This document shows, piece by piece, positions 1-9,519 of a stretch of DNA of 36,651 nt. Under the pieces are notes generated by a model. It was not told where the DNA came from. It was given only the letters and a program-made list of their open reading frames with translations, and searched no databases. Source of the DNA: Nitrosomonas supralitoralis (GTDB lineage: Bacteria > Pseudomonadota > Gammaproteobacteria > Burkholderiales > Nitrosomonadaceae); contig NZ_PXXU01000036.1 in NCBI RefSeq assembly GCF_003011925.2, positions 1-36,651 on the forward strand. The letters run 5' to 3'. A program made the translations under genes and the position numbers. Within the stretch, counting starts at the first letter, position 1. Each line of letters opens with the position of its first letter.

Positions 1-87
1 AAAATCTGGGATAAACTCTCGCGTAACAGTAACAGTTCATTGATATGGCTATTAACAGGATATTTATACTCGTTTTCTAGGCAGCTG

Positions 88-195
88 ATACAAGGCAAGA
101 ACAGACGAAAAAGCGCAGTTTATGTTTAATAAACGAGCATTCGGAGCCTGTTCTAACACCGTAGCAGCAACGCAGATAGTTTTTCAACGAACTGT
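88..195. repeat. Hairpin-rich intergenic repeat-like element past comEC
   Basis: The DNA beyond the comEC stop holds nested inverted repeats. An outer stem pairs AGAACAG (98-104) with CTGTTCT (148-154), and an inner stem pairs GTTTAT (118-123) with ATAAAC (129-134) around a 5-base loop. It ends in a tract reading AGTTTTTCAACGAACTGTT (178-196). From memory this resembles short dispersed intergenic elements in Nitrosomonas-like genomes that end in a similar TTTTTCAAC motif; this is recollection, not a search result. No coding frame is apparent. No second copy is in this window, so its repeat status rests on that recollection. It may act as a 3' RNA structure for comEC or be a miniature mobile element remnant. 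Confidence 0.4.
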
Positions 196-213
196 TGGCA
201 ATCTTCACTTGAT

Positions 214-2181
214 TTAATCCGTGGTTATTGTTCGCCAATAGCGCCGATTTAATTTTCTCCAGCTAATAGCAGACCAATCGTTATTTTCAAACCGAATCAA
301 GATAGCGCCATCCTTGTCGCTGCGCATCAACCGACTACTTGAATTTTGATAACGTGAGATTACAGTTTCGCGCGGATGATTATAGCGGTTGAGATAACCA
401 ACTGTGAAAATTGTCAGGGAAGGATTTACCTTTTGTACAAAAGCATCGGTCGATGAAGTATTGCTGCCATGATGCGGCGCAATCAATACTGTCGCACGAA
501 GCTTATGACTGTCTCGATCTAGCAATGCCTGCTCATCTTTTTCTTCAATATCAGCCGGCAATAATACGCTGCCATGCAATGAAGTAATTTTTAACACGCA
601 ACTCTTGGCATTGGTCTTGCGTTTTGAATTCAAATAATCCTGCGCTAATGGATGTAGCAGCTCAAAATGCACATCATCCCATTGCCATACCTGTCCCGCG
701 CGGCATTGTTCATTAGAGAATGCCAACTGCGATATGGGGTGTTGGTCGTCTAGTGAAGACCACAACTGCATAACCGGCAGCATATTCAACACTGATAATG
801 CGCCCCCGCTATGGTCCGAATCTGCATGCGATACAATCATAGCGTCAAGTCTTTTAATTCCTTCTCCACGTAAAAAGGGAACAATAATGCGACTCCCGCT
901 ATCGGTTTCACCGAATCCAGGGCCTGTGTCAAATAATAACGTATGATGCGCGGTACGAGCCACGACTGCAAGCCCTTGTCCTACGTCGAGTACAGTAAGC
1001 CACAATTCTCCGGTTTTTGGTTGAGCAGGTTTAACCAGAAACATGGGCAATACTGCAACCACGCCCAACCAACGTGCCGGAAAACCAGAAAAAAAACCCA
1101 TCCCTAAGCTTCCTGGCAACAGCATCCAGACAATTCCAATTGTCGCCACGCCTATTGTCCATATTGGTGGAGAATGCTGTTGCCATACAGCATCCGACAA
1201 GTTGCTTAGAGACTGAAGTATTGCCATGATGATACTTAAAACTTCATGAGCCAATGGCAACATAAAACCAAATACAGGTATGGTTGCTAACAATGTTAGT
1301 GGGATTACTATAAGGCTTATTAAAGGAATGGCAATGGCATTAGCAATTGGCGACACTAAGGATATCTGTTGAAATAATGCCAGCAATAAAGGAATTAAAC
1401 CCAGCGTAATAGCCCACTGAATGCGCAACCAACTACTAAGCCAATGTATTTTTCCGATCCGACCTGCTGTTAATAGAATTATGACAGCAATCGCGCCAAA
1501 GGATAGCCAGAATCCCGGCGCTAGAATTGCCCATGGATCTAAAAATATCACTCCAAACAGCGCCCATGCTAATATTGTGGTGACTGGCGTTTGACGCCCC
1601 ATCCATAATACAATCGCCACCACCGCCAGCATATAAAATGCTCGCTGCGCCGGGACGGCAAAACCTGAAAGTACAGCATATCCAAAAGCCGCTAACAATC
1701 CAGCAATTACAGCAGCACGACGTGCCGGCAAACGTAATACCAGGTATGTATTCCAGCGCCATAACCAAAATACTACTGTAAATACCGCACCAGAAATCAT
1801 TGTGATATGCAAACCGGAAATTGCCATCAAATGGTTGGTTCCGGTACGTGTGAATACTTGCCATTGATCGCGAGGAATTGCGTTTTGATCACCTGTTGCC
1901 AACGTTTGTAATACTCCCACATATGCAGGATCGGCCAGGATTGTAGCAAAACGATGTTGAATTCCTTCGCGAATATGCTCTATCCAATAAGCAGGCCTTT
2001 GAACCTTCGGATGCAAACGTTGATTATCTGGAGCCATATGCACATATCCAATCGCACGGATATTTCTCTCCAATGCCCATCCCTCAAAATCGAATCCATG
2101 CGGATTTTGATTACCATGCGGACGTTTAAGCCGCACCGTCAGTTGCCAACGCTCACCTGCCCTGACAACTGGTAATGACAT
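214..2181 (-). CDS. comEC: ComEC/Rec2 DNA-uptake channel, C-terminal 655 residues
   Basis: ComEC forms the inner-membrane channel that takes single-stranded DNA into the cytoplasm during natural transformation. This frame holds the end of the N-terminal OB-like region (residues 1-60), the polytopic Competence domain (about 90-340, with GTNHLMAISGLH leading into many hydrophobic segments), and a C-terminal metallo-beta-lactamase fold (about 395-640) with the metal motif HADSDHSGG near residue 453 and LDVGQGLAV before it. A complete ComEC is about 750-800 residues. The missing N-terminus lies just upstream in another frame (2186-2608), so this is most likely the larger part of a frameshifted gene. 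The ATG at 2181 lies 4 bases after the upstream TGA, so reinitiation is possible but there is no clear ribosome site. Whether the break is real or a sequencing error cannot be told here. Confidence 0.9.
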   Translation of the reverse strand: MSLPVVRAGERWQLTVRLKRPHGNQNPHGFDFEGWALERNIRAIGYVHMAPDNQRLHPKVQRPAYWIEHIREGIQHRFATILADPAYVGVLQTLATGDQNAIPRDQWQVFTRTGTNHLMAISGLHITMISGAVFTVVFWLWRWNTYLVLRLPARRAAVIAGLLAAFGYAVLSGFAVPAQRAFYMLAVVAIVLWMGRQTPVTTILAWALFGVIFLDPWAILAPGFWLSFGAIAVIILLTAGRIGKIHWLSSWLRIQWAITLGLIPLLLALFQQISLVSPIANAIAIPLISLIVIPLTLLATIPVFGFMLPLAHEVLSIIMAILQSLSNLSDAVWQQHSPPIWTIGVATIGIVWMLLPGSLGMGFFSGFPARWLGVVAVLPMFLVKPAQPKTGELWLTVLDVGQGLAVVARTAHHTLLFDTGPGFGETDSGSRIIVPFLRGEGIKRLDAMIVSHADSDHSGGALSVLNMLPVMQLWSSLDDQHPISQLAFSNEQCRAGQVWQWDDVHFELLHPLAQDYLNSKRKTNAKSCVLKITSLHGSVLLPADIEEKDEQALLDRDSHKLRATVLIAPHHGSNTSSTDAFVQKVNPSLTIFTVGYLNRYNHPRETVISRYQNSSSRLMRSDKDGAILIRFENNDWSAISWRKLNRRYWRTITTD

Positions 2182-2185
2182 TTGA

Positions 2186-2608
2186 TCAGTTGCCAGTTTG
2201 CCGCACTTTATACCATGTCAGCGCAATATGCTTAGGTACGATCGCATCTTCAGTTTTTATATGCTCAACATCAAATTGAAAGCGTACTCCTCTATCATTT
2301 TCTTGCGGCACATTAGCTATTACACCAACTATCTGTATGTCTCTGCGTTCCCAGATGCTAGGCAGTGAATCGCTCAAACGCCAGTGTGCTAAAATTGCTG
2401 CCCAACAAAACCCGAACACAAGAAAGACAAATCCAAGCAAAACTCTGCTTTTTACACCATGAACTGCAGTTCGAAAGAATCCAACGAGTCCAATTGCAAC
2501 CGCTATTGACAGCAGCAGCCAAATCCATGCTAGTTCTGGCAATACGGCTTGGTGTTGCAACCAACCAACGCCCAAGGCAAATGCCAGGATATTTAACCTC
2601 ACACACAT
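2186..2608 (-). pseudogene. comEC: ComEC N-terminal fragment (DUF4131 region), separated by frameshift
   Basis: This 140-residue frame encodes the N-terminal part of ComEC: two or three hydrophobic helices (residues 5-65) followed by the start of the OB-like domain (IQIVGVIANVPQENDRGVRF). It stops at a TGA (2188-2186) after WYKVRQTGN. The downstream ComEC frame is shifted by one base. Removing a single base in the stretch GGCAACTGATCAAATG would read through as GND then QMSLPVV, giving a continuous protein of about 797 residues, the normal family length. No slippery heptamer is visible, so programmed frameshifting is unlikely. The gene is either broken in the strain or carries a one-base sequence error. 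The start at 2608 lacks an evident Shine-Dalgarno sequence. Confidence 0.8.
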
Positions 2609-3470
2609 TGTTAAAATTTTTTTATCTGAGATTAAGCTATTTCATTACTTTATTACACAGCATATTGGTCTTCTTAGAGCATTCCTTCAGGATTTCTATC
2701 AGCGGATTAGCAGGTTACTAAGCTATAATATTCTTGTTCTATGGTTTAGTAGTACTCCCCTTAATGCAATGCTTGATACATTCCATATTCTAAAATAAGC
2801 TCGGACAAGTAAAATTCCATGAAATATGATAACAATAAGTGTAAAGCGAAAAAACGACAGAATGAAACGAATCAAGCGACTGTAAATATTCAATAAATCG
2901 CCATTACTAGGCATTAATTCTGTTGATCATGTAAGGTTATTGAGCAATAAAAACAAAGTGTTTTTGTGAAATCTTCAGGTGCTGTATCATCAAGGATGCT
3001 TGTCTGACAAAGGCTTTAATCTTTACTGCCTGCGAATCAAGAGGTAGAACCGCAGTACGCGTATTATTTGTACCTAATCTAATGTTTCCTGACTCCGAAC
3101 ATATCGTTGAACTCGCAATTGAAGATAGCTTCAATACAGCAAATTCGACAAAACCTAACTTAAAATACACAGTGATCAAAAAACGAATCATCCAATTGAT
3201 CTCACACGCCATCAAGTCGCAAATTATTACATGGAATGTATCGGCATGATCAATTCGAGTGGCGAATCAGGCAGTAATGATATGCACCCAGCCGTTCGAA
3301 CTACTGTAAATTAACAAACGTGTCGGAAGACCGGAACTCATTCCAGAACGCAGGTTATTCCCAAAATCCTTCACTGAAGGCATAAAGCTGATCGATTCAA
3401 TCCAAGACGTATATTAACGCTTGAAGAACTATGCTTAAAAGATGTATCGGGCCTGAACTACTATAAACAA
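2609..3470. other. Gene-poor intergenic region
   Basis: About 860 bases separate the comEC N-terminus from the Sel1 lipoprotein gene. Short open frames exist on both strands (minus 2723-2914 and 2937-3215; a plus frame of roughly 90 codons ending near 3248), but none has a convincing start, ribosome site or recognisable motif. The plus frame contains a basic, hydrophobic tail (KKRIIQLISHAIKSQ) that could be a decayed gene. I see no RNA gene or strong terminator. Confidence 0.5.
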
Positions 3471-4145
3471 TCACTTGCCGGATGATTTTATAGCGTCCAA
3501 GTTGATTCGCGCATCTTCGCTTCCTTGTGCGGCTGCCTTCTCAAACCATTCAATAGCTTGCTTTTCATCTCTCACCACGCCCTCTCCTGTAAAGTACATG
3601 GCACCCAAATTATTTTGTGCATCCACATGTCCTTGTACTGCTGCTTTCTTAAATAGCTCTACGGCTTGTTCCATGTCTTGCGTTACACCTTCTCCATTTG
3701 CATACATGAGACCTAAATTGAATTGTGCATCAGCGTAACCCTGCTCTGCCGCACGGTAAAACCAGCCAGCTGCGAGTTCCGGGTCGGTATTTAATACTTG
3801 GCCGGAAGTAGTCTTGGAAACAGCATCGCCCGTATAATACATCACGCCTAATCCATTCTGAGCAACCGGATCTCCAGCTCTAGCAGCTTCCATGAGCTCT
3901 TTAAATTTTTCCTCGGCAATATTTTCATCACCCACACCCGGCGGCATGATTTGCTCCTTCAATTCCGCCTTTTCTTCTTCCGTCAAACCTTCACTCATAA
4001 ATGATGGAATCTCACCTATTTTAGTGATTTCACCTGAGGGTATTGGTATAGCGCCCGCTTCTGATTTATCACTTTTCGTTTCTTCACCGCAACCATGAAG
4101 CATTACAACCGTTGCAGCCAGTAATAAAACAGCAAAAACTCTCAT
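3471..4145 (-). CDS. Sel1-like repeat lipoprotein
   Basis: A 224-residue exported protein. It starts with a signal peptide ending in a lipobox (LHGC, Cys19), so it should be lipidated and membrane-anchored. A low-complexity acidic linker (about 20-85) follows, then three Sel1-like (TPR-related) repeats between about 90 and 220. Each carries the pattern A-Q-N-LG-MY-GEGV and ends in AAAQG or a close variant; the first has an insertion (SKTTSGQVLNTD). Sel1 repeats are protein-protein interaction solenoids, but the partner cannot be inferred. A good ribosome site (AAAGGAAAT) precedes the ATG. It lies 81 bases downstream of an exported ankyrin-repeat gene on the same strand, so the two may be co-transcribed. 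No enzymatic motif is seen. Confidence 0.88.
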   Translation of the reverse strand: MRVFAVLLLAATVVMLHGCGEETKSDKSEAGAIPIPSGEITKIGEIPSFMSEGLTEEEKAELKEQIMPPGVGDENIAEEKFKELMEAARAGDPVAQNGLGVMYYTGDAVSKTTSGQVLNTDPELAAGWFYRAAEQGYADAQFNLGLMYANGEGVTQDMEQAVELFKKAAVQGHVDAQNNLGAMYFTGEGVVRDEKQAIEWFEKAAAQGSEDARINLDAIKSSGK

Positions 4146-4226
4146 TTATAATTTCCTTTCTTTATCAAATTAAACGGTACAAACAATTGCACTATAGCAA
4201 TTCGATTAAAAGTTGTGTATTGATAT

Positions 4227-4979
4227 TTAGTATTTGGCACCGGCCTGCTTTAACAGTTCAGTAATTTCCCGGTAGTTATAGCGACTAGCAAGCATCAATA
4301 CAGTCATCCCATTACTGGCTTTAAGTTCCAGGTTGGCATTTGCTGCAATCAGTGAATAGACCGCTCTCAGATTACCATGCTGGACTGCGAGCATTAATGC
4401 AGTGGCTCCGTTTTCCAATTGATAATTTACATCGGCCTTTGCATTAACCAAAATTTGAATGGTCTGCTGATGCCCTTCTTGTGCAGCCAGCATGAGAGCT
4501 GTCATACCATCTTTTCTTTTAGCATTTACGTCAGCCTGAGCAGCTAACAGCAAAGTAATTACCTGTCTTCTATCCTTTTCAGCAGCCAGAATCAAAGCTG
4601 TGCCATCTTCTTCAGAAGCTGCATTTACATCAGCACCTGCTTTGAGTAAGATTTCAACAACCCGCTCGCGACCATCCCGAGAAGCTCGCATCAATGGCGA
4701 AAAATTATCATCTGCTCTTAAATTCACATCCACACCGGCTTGCAGGAATCGCTCAACGATAGCAGGATTTTCTTTTTTAACTGCTACCAGAAAAGCAGCA
4801 TTCAATTCTTCTAGGTCTATTTGTTGATTATCAAGAATCTGCTTCACCAAAGCAAGATTCCCTTTCTCTGCAGCAGCAATCAATTCATTATCATTATTCA
4901 CTGACCAAACATCGCAGGCTTGAGAAGCAAATAAAAATAGAATACCTGTTACAAATTCTTTTTTTAAAAACATTGTCAT
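4227..4979 (-). CDS. Exported ankyrin-repeat protein
   Basis: About 250 residues from the start chosen here. An upstream ATG at 5003 is in frame, but the AGAGGG ribosome site sits 8 bases before the ATG at 4979, which starts MTMFLKKEF. The N-terminus is a signal peptide (two lysines then a hydrophobic run, ending near SQAC). A non-canonical lipoprotein site at that Cys cannot be excluded. The rest is a stack of about six ankyrin repeats (NELIAAAEKGNLALVKQIL, then repeats with the pattern DG-TALMLAA-EGH---I-LL--A-ADVN). Ankyrin stacks bind proteins; periplasmic ones often occur with catalases or toxins, but neither is here. It is upstream of the Sel1 lipoprotein gene, suggesting a functional pair of periplasmic scaffold proteins. 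Confidence 0.88.
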   Translation of the reverse strand: MTMFLKKEFVTGILFLFASQACDVWSVNNDNELIAAAEKGNLALVKQILDNQQIDLEELNAAFLVAVKKENPAIVERFLQAGVDVNLRADDNFSPLMRASRDGRERVVEILLKAGADVNAASEEDGTALILAAEKDRRQVITLLLAAQADVNAKRKDGMTALMLAAQEGHQQTIQILVNAKADVNYQLENGATALMLAVQHGNLRAVYSLIAANANLELKASNGMTVLMLASRYNYREITELLKQAGAKY

Positions 4980-5348
4980 ACAAATTTCCCTCTGGTAATT
5001 CAATCACATTTACACAAATAATTCTAGAATGACCACTTGCATTTAATCAACTTATGGTAGTTATATTCATTAATCTAATAGCTGAAATATACAATTTAAA
5101 ATTTATTACCGCTGCATCACCAAGAATGCGAATGCTTTTACCTGTAACATTTCATGACTATGTGCAGTATGCTATTCTTACATAACTGTGCTGTCCCACT
5201 GCTCAATACTAAAAAGCCTGATTCAAGCTGTTATTTTTAATGATATCAAATCAATTGAAATGTTTTAATTGCGCATCCTAACTGGCTATAGTTACTATGA
5301 TTTATAAGCTAAAGTTCTTTCTTTAAAAACAATTCAAAAATTAATCTT
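4980..5348. promoter_or_regulatory. Divergent AT-rich intergenic region
   Basis: This stretch separates the minus-strand ankyrin gene from the plus-strand ubiH-like gene and must carry both promoters. It is strongly AT-rich. TATAGT and TATGAT hexamers occur near 5285-5301, but none pairs with a good -35 box at standard spacing, so I do not assign a promoter. A short segment (5111-5129, GCTGCATCACCAAGAATGC) resembles one at 2981-2999 (16 of 19 identical). No RNA gene or ORF of note. Confidence 0.4.
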
Positions 5349-6521
5349 ATGATGATCAATCATTATGACATCGTTATTGTTGGTGGCGGCCCGGTAGGGA
5401 TGGCATTAGCTCTTGGCTTACACAATAGCGGAGTATCGTGTCTGCTTCTTGAAGCTCGCGGGCTACCTGAAAAAGACGAAGATCCACGTCCATTGGCATT
5501 GTCACATGGCAGTTATTTGTTATTGCAGCGACTAGGTGTATGGAGCAAGCTAACGCAAAACACTCCGATTAAAACGATTCATATATCTAATCGCGGTAGT
5601 TTCGGTCGCGCTATTTTAGAGCCTCAGGATGCCGGCGTTCCTGCATTGGGTTATGTTGTGAATTATCATGATCTTTTTTGTGCCATGCATAAGCAGTTAA
5701 CTGCCGACCAATCGAAATATATTGGGGGTGCATTAGTTACCCGTATCAATACTACTGAAAACTCAGGCGAAGTATATTTTGACTTCCAGGGCAGATTAGA
5801 GCAAGTAACCGCTCAACTTATTGTTTTGGCTGATGGCGGTCAACTGGTCAAGCAAATACCCGACATCAATTATCAATCGCATGACTATCAGCAGTGGGCT
5901 GTGGTAGCAAATGTCAGAGCTGAAAAAAAACAAACGGGCATTGCTTATGAACGTTTCACTCCGGATGGACCTGTTGCACTACTTCCTAATGATCAGGATT
6001 TTGCTCTCGTGTGGACTGTAGCTCCAGAAACTGTAAAAGAAATTACCGAACTGAATAACGATTCTTTTCTACTCCGATTGCATCAACATTTTGGCGATAG
6101 ACTCGGAAGATTTATTGCTGCGGGAAAAAGATCAGCATTTCCATTATCGCTTAAATATGCCACATCCACCGTGTCTCAAAGAATTGCTCTAATCGGAAAT
6201 GCTGCCCAAACTTTACATCCAGTAGCAGGGCAAGGGTTTAATCTGGGTTTGAGAGATGCCTATGAATTGGCATGTGAAATCATTAACGCAAAAAATGTAT
6301 CGCAAGAACTCGGCACACCCGCTATGTTATCCAAATACCTTCAAAGAAGACAAATGGATAGTAACGCCGTTAGAACCTTTACCGATACTCTGATCAAGCT
6401 ATTTTCTAATGATAGTAAAATACTAAATCAAGCTTGCGGATTCGGCTTAAGTGCATTAGATTGCATGCCATCCCTTAAACGTTTTATAGCTCGCCGCATG
6501 ATATTTGGTGCTAAAGGATAA
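5349..6521 (+). CDS. ubiH: UbiH/UbiF/COQ6-family FAD monooxygenase
   Basis: A 390-residue flavoprotein hydroxylase of the ubiquinone biosynthesis type, which uses FAD, NAD(P)H and O2 to hydroxylate the benzoquinol ring precursor. Visible landmarks: N-terminal Rossmann motif GGGPVG (residues 12-17) after DIVIV, the PRPLALSHGS stretch (47-56) typical of UbiH, the ADGG motif (161-164), and the second FAD motif with ALIGNAAQTLHPVAGQGFN and LRDA (about 280-305). Length matches the family. UbiH (2-octaprenyl-6-methoxyphenol hydroxylase) is favoured over UbiF or UbiI by style, but the members are hard to separate by eye. Upstream is an AT-rich divergent region; dusB follows after 174 bases, probably with its own promoter. 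Confidence 0.85.
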   Translation: MMINHYDIVIVGGGPVGMALALGLHNSGVSCLLLEARGLPEKDEDPRPLALSHGSYLLLQRLGVWSKLTQNTPIKTIHISNRGSFGRAILEPQDAGVPALGYVVNYHDLFCAMHKQLTADQSKYIGGALVTRINTTENSGEVYFDFQGRLEQVTAQLIVLADGGQLVKQIPDINYQSHDYQQWAVVANVRAEKKQTGIAYERFTPDGPVALLPNDQDFALVWTVAPETVKEITELNNDSFLLRLHQHFGDRLGRFIAAGKRSAFPLSLKYATSTVSQRIALIGNAAQTLHPVAGQGFNLGLRDAYELACEIINAKNVSQELGTPAMLSKYLQRRQMDSNAVRTFTDTLIKLFSNDSKILNQACGFGLSALDCMPSLKRFIARRMIFGAKG

Positions 6522-6695
6522 TTCTCGATCTTCGCGCCACGATCAATTTCACAACAGTTATAATTAAACCTGCGATGAGAGATATAATTCTATATTTTCC
6601 ATCGACTAACAGTTATTTTTTCTACATATTATTAATAATAGCCATACTCAATATCAGCTTCAAATTATTATTTACAACCTCCTAAATATTTTTCC

Positions 6696-7703
6696 ATGCA
6701 AATTGGTACTCACATTTTAAAAAACAAATTGATTGTTGCTCCAATGGCTGGTGTTACCGATCGGCCATTTAGGCAATTATGCAAATCAATGGGTGCGGGC
6801 ATGGCTGTATCTGAAATGGTGTCAAGCAACTCGCTGTTATGGGGTTCTAAAAAAACAGAGCGACGGGCGAATCATGAAGGAGAGGTTTCTCCAATCTCTG
6901 TCCAGATTGCTGGCGCCGACCCTCAGATGCTTGCGGCGGCAGCAAAGTACAATGCAGAAAATGGTGCTCAGATTATCGATATCAATATGGGATGTCCGGC
7001 AAAGAAAATATGCAATGTCATGGCTGGATCAGCTTTACTACAAGATGAAAAATTAGTAGAAAGAATTCTAATTGCTGTAGTTAGAGCTGTAGATATTCCG
7101 ATAACACTTAAAATTCGCACCGGCTGGGATAAACAACATAAGAATGCCCTTTCTATTGCTCATATTGCTGAGAACTCAGGGATCCAAGCACTTGCAATTC
7201 ATGGTCGCACTCGAGCATGCGCGTATACTGGCACTGCGGAATACGACACCATAGCGGCTGTTAAGGCAGCAGTTAAAATTCCTGTTATTGCAAATGGCGA
7301 TATCACAACCCCAGAAAAAGCAAAACAAATCTTGGCTTATACTAAAGCGGATGCAATTATGATAGGTCGAGCCGCACAAGGAAGACCTTGGATTTTCCGC
7401 GAAATAAATCACTTTCTTACAACGGGCCAATATCTGCAATCACCTGAAGTATCTGAAATACATCGAGTACTCCTCAACCATCTTTATGATTTGTATGATT
7501 TTTATGGCGAATACTCAGGTGTTCGCATCGCACGTAAACATATATCTTGGTATACCAAAGGTTTAATAGGATCTGCCGGCTTTCGTCAAGCCATGAACCA
7601 ATTACAAACCAGTGACCAGCAAGTTTCTGAAACCGATAAATTTTTTTCCCAGTTATCTAAGCAAGGCCAAAGATTGAGTTACATCAAAGAGGGGAGTAAT
7701 TAG
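6696..7703 (+). CDS. dusB: tRNA-dihydrouridine synthase B
   Basis: FMN enzyme reducing uridine in the tRNA D-loop. The 335-residue protein has the family N-terminus (APMAGVTDRPFRQLC, 15-29), the catalytic cysteine in NMGCPAKK (Cys100), the LKIRTGWD strand (near 148), the AIHGRTR motif (near 170) and ANGDI (near 200), followed by the C-terminal helical domain. It is directly followed by fis (3 bases between stop and ATG), the classic dusB-fis pairing of proteobacteria. No Shine-Dalgarno sequence is seen before the ATG; the leader actually contains CCTCCT. The dusB leader probably drives the whole dusB-fis-purH-purD string. Confidence 0.96.
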   Translation: MQIGTHILKNKLIVAPMAGVTDRPFRQLCKSMGAGMAVSEMVSSNSLLWGSKKTERRANHEGEVSPISVQIAGADPQMLAAAAKYNAENGAQIIDINMGCPAKKICNVMAGSALLQDEKLVERILIAVVRAVDIPITLKIRTGWDKQHKNALSIAHIAENSGIQALAIHGRTRACAYTGTAEYDTIAAVKAAVKIPVIANGDITTPEKAKQILAYTKADAIMIGRAAQGRPWIFREINHFLTTGQYLQSPEVSEIHRVLLNHLYDLYDFYGEYSGVRIARKHISWYTKGLIGSAGFRQAMNQLQTSDQQVSETDKFFSQLSKQGQRLSYIKEGSN

Positions 7704-7706
7704 TTT

Positions 7707-7949
7707 ATGAGCGCAATAAAGGAGAATGAAATTGCATCGTGCATACGTAAAGCCATAGGTGGATATCTTAATGATCTGGACGGAGAAAAACCGGGAAATA
7801 TTTATAGCATGGTGATTCAAAGTGTTGAAAAGCCTTTGATAGAAGTTGCCATCCAGCATACCAAAGGCAACCAAACACAAGCGGCTGAATTACTTGGAAT
7901 TAACCGCAATACACTACGTCAAAAAATGAAACAGTATCAGATAAAATGA
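7707..7949 (+). CDS. fis: DNA-binding protein Fis
   Basis: Nucleoid-associated bending protein and global regulator. At 80 residues it is shorter than enterobacterial Fis (98), as usual in betaproteobacteria. The C-terminal helix-turn-helix ([20 protein letters not shown], about 54-73) is intact, preceded by the dimerisation helices ([17 protein letters not shown]). The ATG is 3 bases after the dusB stop, with GAGGGGAG about 10 bases upstream as ribosome site. Its stop overlaps the purH start by 4 bases (ATGA), so translation of fis and purH is probably coupled. Confidence 0.95.
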   Translation: MSAIKENEIASCIRKAIGGYLNDLDGEKPGNIYSMVIQSVEKPLIEVAIQHTKGNQTQAAELLGINRNTLRQKMKQYQIK

Positions 7950-9505
7950 TCATTAAACAAGCACTCATCAGTGTCTCAGATAAAACCGGAATCATCGATC
8001 TAGCCCAGAGATTGATCGATTGCGGCATTAGAATCATCTCAACAGGTGGTACTGCAAAATTATTAAGTGAAGCTGGAATATCTGTACTTGAAGTCAGCAA
8101 TTACACCGATTTTCCAGAAATGCTGGATGGTCGAATTAAAACACTTCATCCTAAAATTCATGCTGGCATTCTCGCCCGTAACGATTTACCAGATCATCAG
8201 CAAGCACTTGATCATGCATCGATACTGAATATCGAACTGGTAATTGTCAATCTATATCCGTTCAGACAAACGATCGCAGAAAAGAACTCCACTCTCATGG
8301 ATGCGATTGAAAATATTGATATTGGCGGTCCCACGATGATCCGAGCAGCCGCCAAAAATTATCAGAAGGTCACCGTAATCACCGATCCACTGGATTATTC
8401 TTCACTCTGCTCTGAACTGGAAGCTAATAATGGATCTATCAGTTTGACTACTCGCTTTAAATTGGCACAAAAAGCTTTTGCACATACAGCTTCCTATGAC
8501 AGTGCTATCAGTAATTATCTGACTGCACTGGATGAAAATTTTCATCAAAAAGATTTCCCAGAATCACTCAATCTGAATTTCACTATTGCACAGAATCTAC
8601 GCTATGGGGAAAACCCGCATCAGAAAGCAGCATTCTATCGAGATTCAATCATACCCCTCGGTAGCTTGGCAAACTATCAACAACTGCAAGGTAAAGAATT
8701 ATCCTACAATAACATTGCAGATACCGACGCAGCGTGGGAATGTGTCAAAACATTTGACAAGCCGGCATGCGTAATCGTCAAACATGCCAATCCCTGCGGA
8801 ATAGCCATTTCAGAATCAATACTTCATGCTTACCAGCTTGCATTCGCAACCGATCCGATTTCTGCTTTTGGTGGAATCATCGCTTTCAATCGAGCTCTTG
8901 ATAAAGACACTACAGAAAAAATCCTGAAGCAATTTGTTGAAGTGATTATTGCACCGGAAATCACACCCGAAGCGCAACAACTCCTGTTACAAAAAAATAA
9001 TATTCGAGTATTGGTTGTACCGTTACAGACTGGAAACTCTATCTACGATTTGAAAAGGATTGGCGGTGGCCTGCTTGTCCAAACACCAGATAGTTACAAT
9101 ATCGAAGAATCCGATCTAACAGTTGTTACCCAAGCAAAACCTACTCCGCAGCAATTGGATGACTTACTGTTCGCATGGCGAGCAGCAAAATTTGTTAAAT
9201 CTAATGCGATTATATATTGTCGCAATGGACAAACAATCGGTATTGGCGCCGGTCAAATGAGCCGGATTGATAGTGCGCGAATTGCATCTATTAAAGCCCA
9301 ACAAGCGGGCTTTACACTAACCAACGCTGTTGTCGCATCGGATGCGTTTTTCCCCTTCCGTGATGGCTTAGACGTCGTTGTGCAAGCAGGTGCGACCGCG
9401 GTTATCCAACCAGGTGGCAGTATCCGTGACGACGAAGTCATTGCCGCTGCGGATGAGCAAGGAATCTCGATGATATTCACAGGTATTCGTCATTTTCGAC
9501 ATTAA
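7946..9505 (+). CDS. purH: Bifunctional AICAR transformylase / IMP cyclohydrolase
   Basis: Catalyses the last two steps of de novo purine synthesis, AICAR to FAICAR to IMP, in the cytoplasm. The 519-residue protein has the N-terminal MGS-like cyclohydrolase domain ([11 protein letters not shown], 5-15; STGGT near 32; [11 protein letters not shown] near 65) and the C-terminal transformylase domain with the catalytic Lys-His pair in [11 protein letters not shown] (about residue 278) and the late motif [14 protein letters not shown]. Length is normal. It overlaps fis by 4 bases and is followed 14 bases later by purD, so the purine genes share the dusB-fis transcript. Confidence 0.97.
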   Translation: MIIKQALISVSDKTGIIDLAQRLIDCGIRIISTGGTAKLLSEAGISVLEVSNYTDFPEMLDGRIKTLHPKIHAGILARNDLPDHQQALDHASILNIELVIVNLYPFRQTIAEKNSTLMDAIENIDIGGPTMIRAAAKNYQKVTVITDPLDYSSLCSELEANNGSISLTTRFKLAQKAFAHTASYDSAISNYLTALDENFHQKDFPESLNLNFTIAQNLRYGENPHQKAAFYRDSIIPLGSLANYQQLQGKELSYNNIADTDAAWECVKTFDKPACVIVKHANPCGIAISESILHAYQLAFATDPISAFGGIIAFNRALDKDTTEKILKQFVEVIIAPEITPEAQQLLLQKNNIRVLVVPLQTGNSIYDLKRIGGGLLVQTPDSYNIEESDLTVVTQAKPTPQQLDDLLFAWRAAKFVKSNAIIYCRNGQTIGIGAGQMSRIDSARIASIKAQQAGFTLTNAVVASDAFFPFRDGLDVVVQAGATAVIQPGGSIRDDEVIAAADEQGISMIFTGIRHFRH

Positions 9506-9519
9506 ACAATCTTTAGATC

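Noticed and set aside
2723..2914. Minus-strand 63-residue hydrophobic frame
   Set aside because: No ribosome site or family signal; hydrophobic composition is expected by chance from AT-rich DNA.
2981..2999. 19-base similarity to 5111-5129 (16 identical)
   Set aside because: Too short and without extended flanking match; could be chance.
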